From the NCBI RefSeq assembly GCF_002871935.1, contig NZ_PNHQ01000023.1, positions 1-20,910 on the forward strand: 20,910 nt of DNA, written 5' to 3'. The translations under genes were made by a program, and so were the position numbers. This document shows positions 12,569-20,910 of the stretch, piece after piece. This DNA is from Aerococcus viridans (lineage in GTDB: Bacteria; Bacillota; Bacilli; Lactobacillales; Aerococcaceae). A model generated the notes under the pieces. That model saw only the letters and a list, made by a program, of their open reading frames with translations, was not told where the DNA came from and searched no databases. Every line of letters starts with the position of its first letter. Positions within the stretch are counted from its first letter, which is position 1.

Positions 12569-14257
12569 ATGATGATGGCGAAATTGCAACGGTTTGGGGG
12601 CGCAATGTTTGTGCCGGTGCTGTTATTCTCGTTTGCGGGGATTATATTGTCCTTCTCAATTCTATTTCAAAATGAATTGATTATGGGTAGTGTCGCTGCT
12701 GAAGGGAGTTTATGGCGTAATGTTTGGTCAGTATTGGAAGCTGGTGGGTGGACCGTATTTAATCAAATTGAACTATTATTTGTCATTGGTCTCCCAATTG
12801 GATTAGCTAGTAAAGCAGCTGGTAGAGCAAGTTTAGAGTCATTTATTGTATACATGACGTTCCAAAGTTTCTTAGCTAAGATTCTTGAAATTTGGGGTAG
12901 TAACTTTGGTGTAGATTATGCTGCTGAACCAGGCGGTGTGAGTGGATTAAAACTAATTGGTAGTGTAAAAACACTAGATACGAATATCATTGGTGCCATT
13001 CTTGTCGCTGCCATTGTTGTATGGTTACACAACCGGTATTTTGATACAAAATTGCCAGACTGGTTAGGTGTTTTCCAAGGATCAACATTTGTCTATATTC
13101 TTGGTTTCTTTATCGTGTTACCTCTAGCATTTATTACTGCTTGGGGTTGGCCAGTAATTCAAGGTGGTATCGCAACTTTACAAGGTTGGTTAGCAAGTTC
13201 TGGTGCTTTTGGTGTATTCGTATATGTATTCTTAGAACGGATTTTAATTCCAACAGGGCTACATCATTTCGTTTATCAACCATTTATCTATGGCCCTGCA
13301 GTAATAGAGGGTGGGGTTGAACGTGCTTGGTTGGATCAATTAAATGTGATTGCTTCAAATCCAGCACCCTTACGTGAACAATTCCCAGAAGGCGCTTTTG
13401 CGTTACACAATATGTCAAAAATTTTCGCACCGATTGGTATTTCAGCAGCTTTCTATGCGACAGCGAAAAAAGAAAAACGTCAAGAAGTGTTGTCATTGTT
13501 ATTACCAACAGCTTTTACGGCGATTATGGCAGGGATTACAGAACCGTTTGAATTTACCTTCTTATTTATCGCCCCACAACTATTCTTTATCCATTCATTA
13601 CTTGCAGCCTCACTAGCGACAACTATGTACCTATTTGGGCTAGCAGGAGACATTGGATCAGGTTTAATCTCAGTTGTTTCTAAATTTATTATCCCAATGT
13701 GGTCTAATCATCTCGGGGCAATTGTGACTTGGGTAGTGATAGGTTTAATCTTCTCAGCTATCTACTTTGTCATCTTTAGCTTGATCATTAACAAATTTGA
13801 TTTGAAGACACCAGGTCGTGAAGATGATGAAGCAGAAGTGAAAATGTATTCTAAACAAGACTATAAAGATAAGAAAAAACAAGCATCAGCTGGTTTCGAT
13901 CCAAATGATACTAGTCATGATCCTTCAGAATCTAAAGTCAGTGATAAAGCCATGTCAAGTTATGCTGAAGAGGCTGCTAATGACCCTAGTCGTGGACGTT
14001 TCGCAGTAACTGCATCTAACTATGTTGACTTATTAGGTGGTCCAGAAAATATTACTGACGTTAACAACTGTGCCTCTAGATTGAGATTAACAGTTAAAGA
14101 TCCAAATGTATTAGCTACAGATAAAGCATTTAAAGAAAATGGTGCGCATGGAGTAGTCCGTAAGGGACAAGCGATTCAAGTAATCATTGGACTAGATGTC
14201 CCACAAGTTCGTGATGAAGTTGATATAGAAATTGCTAAACGTACTGGTAAGGCTTAG
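12569..14257 (+). CDS. PTS alpha-glucoside/maltose-type EIICB permease
   Basis: 562-residue fusion of membrane EIIC and cytoplasmic EIIB, of the glucose-glucoside superfamily and alpha-glucoside (GlvC/MalB-like) branch. About ten hydrophobic segments fill residues 10-430, including the motifs ERILIPTGLHHFVYQPF and MAGITEPFEFTFLF. A charged linker follows at about 437-480. The EIIB domain is recognised by ITDVNNCASRLRLTV with phosphocysteine Cys501. I start at ATG 12569, 7 bases after AAGGAG; two more ATG codons follow at once and an earlier in-frame start at 12524 lacks a site. No EIIA domain is fused or adjacent, so it probably borrows the cell's EIIA-Glc. The GH4 gene follows, which supports maltose or a related alpha-glucoside as substrate. 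Confidence 0.9.
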   Translation: MMMAKLQRFGGAMFVPVLLFSFAGIILSFSILFQNELIMGSVAAEGSLWRNVWSVLEAGGWTVFNQIELLFVIGLPIGLASKAAGRASLESFIVYMTFQSFLAKILEIWGSNFGVDYAAEPGGVSGLKLIGSVKTLDTNIIGAILVAAIVVWLHNRYFDTKLPDWLGVFQGSTFVYILGFFIVLPLAFITAWGWPVIQGGIATLQGWLASSGAFGVFVYVFLERILIPTGLHHFVYQPFIYGPAVIEGGVERAWLDQLNVIASNPAPLREQFPEGAFALHNMSKIFAPIGISAAFYATAKKEKRQEVLSLLLPTAFTAIMAGITEPFEFTFLFIAPQLFFIHSLLAASLATTMYLFGLAGDIGSGLISVVSKFIIPMWSNHLGAIVTWVVIGLIFSAIYFVIFSLIINKFDLKTPGREDDEAEVKMYSKQDYKDKKKQASAGFDPNDTSHDPSESKVSDKAMSSYAEEAANDPSRGRFAVTASNYVDLLGGPENITDVNNCASRLRLTVKDPNVLATDKAFKENGAHGVVRKGQAIQVIIGLDVPQVRDEVDIEIAKRTGKA

Positions 14258-14330
14258 TACTAAGGGACAAATTCCAAAAAATGGAACGGTTTTATAAATA
14301 CTGAAATGCGAACAGAATGTTCAGAAAGCG

Positions 14331-14345
14331 ATGAAAACGCTTCAA
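14331..14345 (+). promoter_or_regulatory. cre-like site before the GH4 gene
   Basis: ATGAAAACGCTTCAA matches WTGNAANCGNWNNCW at all fixed positions except one. It lies in the 154-base gap between the PTS gene and the GH4 gene. A second small dyad, GAACA/TGTTC at 14310-14322, is next to it and might be an operator for the RpiR regulator, on position alone. Confidence 0.5.
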
Positions 14346-14399
14346 TTTTTGTTAGCATATAGATATAGGAAATATTCATCTAACAACAAATTCTATTAG

Positions 14400-15755
<1,356 letters not shown>

Positions 15756-15780
15756 CCTATTAAACATAAACGCTTTTGAT

Positions 15781-15818
15781 ATAATAAGAGTGGGCCAAGG
15801 TCCACTCTTATTATTTTG
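15781..15818 (+). terminator. Intrinsic terminator of the GH4 gene, abutting the RpiR ribosome binding site
   Basis: A stem of about 14 bp (15781-15794 with 15801-15814, including AATAAGAGTGG/CCACTCTTATT) is followed by TTTT and then GGAGG of the next gene. A TATAAT at 15780-15785 at its foot could be the -10 box of a promoter for the regulator; an upstream ACGCTTTTGA is cre-like. Confidence 0.75.
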
Positions 15819-15827
15819 GAGGCATTT

Positions 15828-16619
15828 ATGAGACCAATAGAAAATATTTATAATGAGTTTTATAGTAAATTAACTGAAAATGAAATTTATATTTTTGACT
15901 ATATCATGAAAAACGGACATGTAGTGAGAAAGATGTCTATTACTGAATTGGCCAGCATTTTAGCCGTTTCAAAATCAACTATTTCTCGTTTTACCCAAAA
16001 AATCGGTTTCTCAGGTTATGCAGAATTTAAATTTTATTTGAATAATGAAGCAGAAAAACAGCGACATGATAGTGAAATTGATCCAATAGGCCAGTTAGTT
16101 TCTGATACTCAAGATACTTTTAAAATGTTTAGTAATTTACAGATAACACCTATCGTTGAAAGTATTTATGATGCAGATAACGTCTTCCTATATGGTACTG
16201 GTTGGGCACAAAAAAATGCTTTAAATGATTTTAGGAGAAGCATCTTATTAAATAATAAGTTTTCAATTGATATTTCTGCGCCTTTAGAATTAAAAATTGC
16301 CAGTGCCTCCATAAAACCTGGTGATGTACTTATTGTGGCGTCTTTTAGTGGGAATGTGAAATCGATTGAACGGGAGCTGAGAGTATTTAAGAGTAAAAGT
16401 GCCATACTAATTGCAGTTAGTGAAATGCATACGAGTCTTTTGGCTACATTATCAGATTATGCAATTTACTTTAAAACGACTCAATTTGATTATAAAGATG
16501 AAGCCTTTGCTTCGATGTTGCCTATTCATCAAGCTACAAACTTACTAGCCATCGCTTATTTCGAGTATGTTAGAAAACAAGAATTATTAAAGAAAGAAAA
16601 TAAGGAGCTTGACCTATGA
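15828..16619 (+). CDS. RpiR/MurR-family transcriptional regulator of the alpha-glucoside locus
   Basis: 263-residue regulator with an N-terminal HTH_6 domain (MSITELASILAVSKSTISRF at about residues 36-55) and a C-terminal SIS sugar-phosphate-binding domain (VFLYGTGWAQKNA, then DVLIVASFSGN). Proteins of this kind often activate or repress phospho-sugar operons, as GlvR/MalR does for maltose. I start at ATG 15828, 5 bases after GGAGG; the TTG at 15816 overlaps that site. Its stop overlaps the ATG of the downstream membrane-protein gene (ATGA), so the two are co-translated. The role in controlling the PTS and GH4 genes is inferred from position. Confidence 0.85.
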   Translation: MRPIENIYNEFYSKLTENEIYIFDYIMKNGHVVRKMSITELASILAVSKSTISRFTQKIGFSGYAEFKFYLNNEAEKQRHDSEIDPIGQLVSDTQDTFKMFSNLQITPIVESIYDADNVFLYGTGWAQKNALNDFRRSILLNNKFSIDISAPLELKIASASIKPGDVLIVASFSGNVKSIERELRVFKSKSAILIAVSEMHTSLLATLSDYAIYFKTTQFDYKDEAFASMLPIHQATNLLAIAYFEYVRKQELLKKENKELDL

Positions 16620-17104
16620 CCAGTAAAAATTTAAGCCGAATGATCCATTTCGTGATTATGATACTTGTAATTGCACCGATCCTGTATATTGCACTTTTAA
16701 GTTTTCAAGGCAATATGCATGGATTGAATTTGTTAGAAAATTTAACGACAAATGTTTCTACTGTAATTTCATTAATGTCCGTATGTATTCTACCATTTGC
16801 GGGCTTTCTAATTAAATCTAAATGGAATCAAATTGATCAAAATCATGATAGCTTAGGGCAATTTTATATTAGTTTATTGTTGATTCTAATTAGTTTTTTA
16901 CTCATCGGAAACACAGGAATGGCTATATTGATTTTTATTCTAGTGACATTTAGTGTCTTGATTTTAAAAGTTAGACTTGAAGATACACTTAAAAATGTAT
17001 TTAAGACACCAAAAAATCTTAAATATTTTGCAGGCGAGATTGTGATCCTATTGATTGCAGCTTTCATTCGATTTGCTATTTGGCGATTAAGTATAGGAAG
17101 TTAA
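16616..17104 (+). CDS. Small polytopic membrane protein, paralogue of the one at 11865
   Basis: 162 residues with four to five hydrophobic segments, near 10-30, 45-65, 85-103, 105-122 and 137-157 (for example GEIVILLIAAFIRFAIWRL). The frame starts at an ATG overlapping the end of the regulator gene. The C-terminal region aligns with the protein at 11865: LLIG..GMAI..FIL, a charged loop, KYFAGE, then IL.IAA.IR. The two share pattern rather than close identity, so they are old duplicates or members of a widespread small family. I do not know their function. Their positions at both ends of the alpha-glucoside cluster suggest a link to it, but that is inference. Confidence 0.75.
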   Translation: MTSKNLSRMIHFVIMILVIAPILYIALLSFQGNMHGLNLLENLTTNVSTVISLMSVCILPFAGFLIKSKWNQIDQNHDSLGQFYISLLLILISFLLIGNTGMAILIFILVTFSVLILKVRLEDTLKNVFKTPKNLKYFAGEIVILLIAAFIRFAIWRLSIGS

Positions 17105-17146
17105 CATCAAATTAAAGAGGAAATAGGTATATTTCGTTATTTATTT

Positions 17147-17174
17147 TTGTGAAGTGAATGAAGTAAGCTATAAT
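17147..17174 (+). promoter_or_regulatory. Promoter of the EEP phosphatase gene
   Basis: TTGTGA (17147-17152), a 16-base spacer and a perfect TATAAT (17169-17174) lie about 58 bases before the TTG start. This suggests the phosphatase gene is transcribed separately from the regulator pair. Confidence 0.65.
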
Positions 17175-17231
17175 CTAGTTGAATAGACAAGTTATTAGTG
17201 AGAAAGTTTATGAAAAGGAGCGTTAAACTAG

Positions 17232-18068
17232 TTGAAACTGTTAACATTAAATACTCATGCTTATGGTGAAAATGATCAAGATCAAAAGATGGCTTTCATT
17301 GCACAATCTATCGCTGATTGGGACATTGATGTAGTGGGGTTACAAGAAGTCAATCAAAGTATTGTTGGTCATCGGGTAGCCATTGATCAAATCCCAAATT
17401 TCAAACCTATGGATGGACAAGTGAATATTAAAGAAGATAATTTTGCCTTACGTTTAGTAGAACTATTAGAGGAATTAGGCAAAACCTACTATTGGGGTTG
17501 GGCTATGACTCATATTGCGCATGACACAATGCAAGAGGGTGTAGCAATTTTATCAAAATACCCAGTTGATAGCGTCACTAGCTATAACGTATCAAAAAGT
17601 CATAATTGGTATGACTATAAAACGCGTCGTATTCTTACGGCTAAGATCACTAGACCAAATGGCGAAAGCTTTATGGCCGTTTCTGGGCACTACTCATGGT
17701 GGCATGGTAAAAATAATCAAGAGTTTCACTATGAATGGCAGGAAACTGAAAAATACCTATCTAGAACGAAACTACCAATCTACTTTATGGGTGACTTTAA
17801 TAATCCAGCCAACACAGACGGTTACGATTATTTGATATCAACACCTCTACCAATTCAGGATTCATATATGATTGCTGAAGAGACCATTGGAGGTCCAACT
17901 GTCCTAAAAGAAATTAGTGGCTGGACCGGGCTTAAAGAACAAATTCGTATAGATTATATTTTCGTACCTAAAGGTGTCGCAGTAAAAAAATCTGAAGTTG
18001 TATTTGATGGGGAACGTCAACAAGCTGTATCAGACCACTCAGGTGTATTAGTAGAAACGATTGACTAG
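17232..18068 (+). CDS. mapP: Endonuclease/exonuclease/phosphatase-family protein, probable maltose 6'-phosphate phosphatase
   Basis: 278-residue soluble metal-dependent phosphatase of the EEP fold. Typical residues appear in order: LLTLNTHAYGE (N-terminus), VVGLQEVNQ with the metal-binding Glu, the catalytic-histidine region AVSGHYSWWHGK, MGDFNNPA, DYIFVP and SDHSGVLVE at the C-terminus. An EEP-type protein, MapP, dephosphorylates maltose 6'-phosphate to maltose in Enterococcus faecalis. The opening MKLLTLNTH, length and position in an alpha-glucoside locus suggest the same role, recalled rather than searched. The start is a TTG at 17232 with AAAGGAG 11 bases upstream, longer than usual; no in-frame ATG is available. 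It might instead act on another phosphoester. Confidence 0.7.
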   Translation: MKLLTLNTHAYGENDQDQKMAFIAQSIADWDIDVVGLQEVNQSIVGHRVAIDQIPNFKPMDGQVNIKEDNFALRLVELLEELGKTYYWGWAMTHIAHDTMQEGVAILSKYPVDSVTSYNVSKSHNWYDYKTRRILTAKITRPNGESFMAVSGHYSWWHGKNNQEFHYEWQETEKYLSRTKLPIYFMGDFNNPANTDGYDYLISTPLPIQDSYMIAEETIGGPTVLKEISGWTGLKEQIRIDYIFVPKGVAVKKSEVVFDGERQQAVSDHSGVLVETID

Positions 18069-18108
18069 AAGCTAAATATAAAGATAAATTTACGCATAAA
18101 ATATTGCA

Positions 18109-18138
18109 GGATGTGATTTGTTTAGTCACATCCTTTTT
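18109..18138 (+). terminator. Intrinsic terminator of the EEP phosphatase gene
   Basis: GGATGTGA (18109-18116) pairs with TCACATCC (18126-18133), followed by TTTTT. The 3' arm and T-run (TCACATCCTTTTT) are the same as the tail of the hairpin-repeat units at 11456-11810. Confidence 0.85.
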
Positions 18139-18463
18139 AATTTTGTATGATATGAATTGTTTAAATATATCTTTTTGATGCAATATAGGATAAAAATGAC
18201 TTCATTTTGAAACTAAAATAAATACAAAATATTCAATATTTTGTATTAACCGCTTTCATAAACCTGATTATAAAACGTAAATATGAAATTATAAAAAAGT
18301 TATATTTGGTTAAATTTTGATGTGACAATGTTTTGGGAGCGTTTTATAAGATTGTCATCACTATTACGTTAAGAAATCAGATTTTTGAAGATAACTGACA
18401 GCCTAATGTGTTCTTAAATAGAGGTGTAAGTAGCTTATATTTTAGTGTATGAGGAGGAAGATT
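18139..18463 (+). other. Upstream region of the surface-protein gene
   Basis: No gene is visible. This AT-rich stretch holds a perfect palindrome at 18221-18247 and a cre-like site on the minus strand (TGAAAGCGGTTAAT, 18246-18259). A clear ribosome binding site GAGGAGG (18451-18457) lies 6 bases before ATG 18464. No strong promoter pair stands out. Confidence 0.5.
18221..18247. promoter_or_regulatory. Perfect 13-bp-arm palindrome upstream of the adhesin gene
   Basis: AATACAAAATATT (18221-18233) and its reverse complement AATATTTTGTATT (18235-18247) are separated by a single C. It is not followed by a T-run and sits 217 bases before the start codon, so it looks more like a protein-binding dyad than a terminator. 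Confidence 0.55.
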
Positions 18464-20910
18464 ATGGTTGGAAAAAATAACCATGAAGTTAAACGACAAA
18501 AAATGGTAATCGTATTCAACGATATGCAATTAAACGTTTAACAATTGGAGTTGTATCTGCGACTGTTATGACTGGTTTCTTTTTAGGAAACTCAGAAGTA
18601 GCATTAGCTGCAGAAACGGTAAATAGTGAGACAGTTTCAGAAGTCGCTTCCGTGGACGAAACAGAGCTTAAGGATAATGACAGTGAGGTAACAACTGCCT
18701 CTGAAGAAGCATTATCAGAAGAAAGTTCAGTGGAATCACCAGTAACAGCGGAAGTAGCAGAAGAAAGTAATTCAGAGGTTGCTGAAGAAGTAACTGAAGA
18801 AGAATCAGTAGATGATTTAGCTGATTATAAAGCACAAGCAAAAGGAAAAATTAATGCACTAGAAAATTTAAATGCAAATGAACTAGCTGCAGAAGAGGCT
18901 TTAATTGATCAAGCAACTTCGACAGCAGACATTGATAAAATTGTTGAAAATGCCGAAGTATTAAATGCTGAAAAAGCAGAAGAAGTTGTGGAAACAGAAG
19001 ACGCTCAAACTTCAGAAACCGATAAAGCAGCAGAAACTGAAGAAGCAACAGAAGAAAGTGATCGCGCTGCGGATACTCAAGTAGACACAGCTGAAGAGAA
19101 TAAGGAAGAAAAATCTGAAGAAATCACAACTGCTGCAACGGCATTAGCTGAGGAAGAAGAGGCTTCTACAAGTAATTCAAACATCATAAATGCAGATGCA
19201 ATCGAATCTGGAAAAATCACTAGTGGTGGACAACTTCAAAGAACGCCAGGTATTGTAAGTGGTTGGCTAGATGTTGCGACGAATCGATACACACCTGGTA
19301 TTAACGGTTCAGAAACAGCATTAAACGGTTATAAAGTGTACTTACAATGGATGGATGAAGATGGCATCACTTCTCCGGTATATGAGGCCATGACACATGA
19401 TATAGGTGGTACTCGTGCAGGACAAGGTGGTAATGGTGTGTATGCCTTCGATATTGGTGAAGGTTGGACAGATGCGACAGGAAAATTGCATAAACCAGCA
19501 TTCCAATCAGTTGGCTCTCAAAGATATAAATTATGGTTAGCGCCAGGTCAAACATCAAGTAATGGGAATGAATACTTTACTTACCGTAAGCAACCAGGGA
19601 ATTCAACAGGATTTTCAGGCGCGGCATTAGCGACAGGTGAGTTCGTATTAGCTGGGCACAGTATTCAAAGAACTGCTATTTATGTTTACGAAAAGCCTAA
19701 TAATGTAACGATGACTACACCAGAAAATGAGTGGAAATACGATGGTGAAGGTCCTGATAATAATCCAAGTTATCTACCTGATGGTGTAAATAAAAAACAT
19801 CGTAATGCTGTGAGCGGTCAAGTTTGGTGGGAAACAAGTAGAGCCGGAACAGGATTCCCAGATTCAGCCGGTGAACGTTTCGTTAATCAAACATTGGAAG
19901 AAGCAGAGACAGGTTTCCGAGTAGTGACAAGTGTATTGACTGCTGAGGGTGGTCAAGCTATGTCAGCAACAAATGACATTAAGGACGTTAACGAACGTAT
20001 TAGACAACAACAAGAAATTTTAGCGGCTAATCCACAATATATTCAACAAACTGTGGTTGCGCCAATCGTAGGTGAACGAGGACGTTATACTGCTCGCTTT
20101 GATGATAAGTTTGATCTTAATTATATGTATCAATACGTCATTGATGGTGATGGTCAGGTGGTACCAGGATATACTGGTTATTCATCACCAGTCTTTACCC
20201 ATCCAAAAGACTACGCAAGTTCAGCAGCCTTTATTGCTAATAAAAACTATGCCTATAATGTGCATTTTGCTTTAGTTGCAGATCCTGCTAAGTATAATAT
20301 TGATATCACAAACTACGATGCTGTGAATAATATCGCAAAACCAGGCGCTACAGCTGTAAGTGATGTTTTCTCAATGTTCTATCCAGGCGAAGAAACTGAA
20401 ATTGTTTGGATTGATTCAACTGATGGAAGTCCAGTAGAATTATCAAGAACAAAAGTAAATAATTTGGATGAAGCTAGATCAGCTGCCCAATTAACAGTAC
20501 CTGATGACTTTGAAGGACGTAAAATCTATACTGTTCAATTAGTTGTAAACGGTAATATTATTGCAGCAGATTCTTTTGCAGCAGATAGTGAGTTAGCTGA
20601 TAACGAAGCCTATGAACCAGAAGTAACACCAGTAGAAAAAGACTACGGTGAAGCAACAACAGAAGAAGATGTAACATCATCCGTAACCGTACCAAACTTC
20701 CCAACGGAAGGTGAGCAACCAGTTATTTCAGTGGATGATCCAAGTCAATTACCAGATGGTAAAACACCTGGTGAACATGAAGTGGACGTAACGGTAACGT
20801 ACCCAGATGGTACTAAAGATAATGTAAAAGTACCTGTAACAGTAGGCGAACAAGCACAAAACGAAGCCTATGAACCAGAAGTAACACCAGTAGAAAAAGA
20901 CTACGGTGAA
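18464..20910 (+). CDS. YSIRK-like signal, Rib-repeat cell-wall surface protein; start frameshifted, 3' end outside window
   Basis: Partial gene for a large secreted adhesin-type protein. The ATG at 18464 (GAGGAGG 6 bases upstream) reads MVGKNNHEVKRQK, then stops at TAA 18539. One frame away, from 18508 to the window end with no stop, comes NRIQRYAIKRLTIGVVSATV, a YSIRK-like signal peptide ending ALAAE. Adding one A to the A6 run at 18498-18503 would join the two as RQKNGNRIQRYAIKR. After the signal come about 190 residues rich in Glu, Ala, Ser and Thr. A folded domain of about 460 residues (19200-20600) follows, with Trp/Gly/Tyr-rich segments like SGWLDVATNRYTPG and VSGQVWWETSRAGTG. Rib-type repeats with TVTYPDGTKDNVKVPVTV begin at 20602. 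A sortase motif should lie beyond the window. The rest of the protein is well kept, so the shift may be phase variation or a sequence error. Confidence 0.8.
20602..20910 (+). repeat. Tandem Rib/alpha-like domain repeats, 258-bp period
   Basis: The first unit runs from 20602 (NEAYEPEVTPVEKDYGE) to 20859 and a second starts at 20860. The 51 bases available of the second unit (20860-20910) are identical to 20602-20652, giving an 86-residue period. Such nucleotide-level identity points to recent duplication or gene conversion, typical of Rib-family surface proteins whose repeat number varies. Confidence 0.85.

Noticed and set aside
18464..18510. Programmed ribosomal frameshift at the A6 run of the adhesin
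   Set aside because: The run is not a proper X XXY YYZ heptamer in the starting frame and is short for transcriptional slippage; not excluded, but not supported enough to annotate.
18464..18541. The 25-codon frame from ATG 18464 as a separate leader peptide gene
   Set aside because: Its first 13 residues join naturally to the signal peptide when one A is added, so a frameshifted start of the adhesin is the simpler explanation.

Overview
The window is low-GC Firmicutes DNA, most likely from a Lactobacillales member of the Aerococcaceae/Carnobacteriaceae type. This rests on strong AGGAGG ribosome binding sites, two PTS loci, cre-like and Rex-like operators, and a YSIRK-like, Rib-repeat surface protein at the right edge. 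The genus is an inference. I see no rRNA, tRNA or CRISPR array.

Layout. (1) 1-2000 is mobile-element territory: an ISL3-like end, a long perfect palindrome, and an IS3-family (IS150-type) insertion sequence whose two transposase frames are joined by an A7 slippery run. Next to it lies an inverted second copy of its terminal sequence. (2) 2016-8623 is a galactitol-type PTS catabolic locus. A PfkB kinase and DeoR regulator read leftward; EIIA, EIIB, EIIC, a small membrane protein, a class II aldolase and two HAD phosphatases read rightward. There is no polyol dehydrogenase, so the substrate may be a ketose or another sugar rather than galactitol. (3) 8624-10425 holds a convergent pair: a candidate structured small RNA with a Rex-like operator at its promoter, and glycerol dehydrogenase gldA with a second Rex-like operator over its -10 box. 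(4) 10426-11406 is a tRNA-dihydrouridine synthase, followed by three tandem ~118-nt units (plus a degenerate fourth) that form long hairpins with compensatory base changes. (5) 11865-18068 is an alpha-glucoside/maltose locus: PTS EIICB, GH4 6-phospho-alpha-glucosidase, RpiR regulator and a probable maltose 6'-phosphate phosphatase, with cre sites and two paralogous small membrane proteins. (6) 18464-20910 is the start of a large cell-wall adhesin whose signal peptide is out of frame with its start codon by one base in an A6 run. Its Rib repeats run off the window.

How it works together. Both PTS loci import and phosphorylate sugars and carry their own regulators. The maltose-type locus appears equipped to process phosphodisaccharide in two ways: hydrolysis by the GH4 enzyme, and dephosphorylation back to maltose by the EEP-family enzyme. 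The gldA/sRNA pair looks tied to NADH/NAD+ balance through Rex. The best candidates for something undescribed are the tandem hairpin-RNA array at 11420-11810 and the Rex-linked RNA at 8809-8951.
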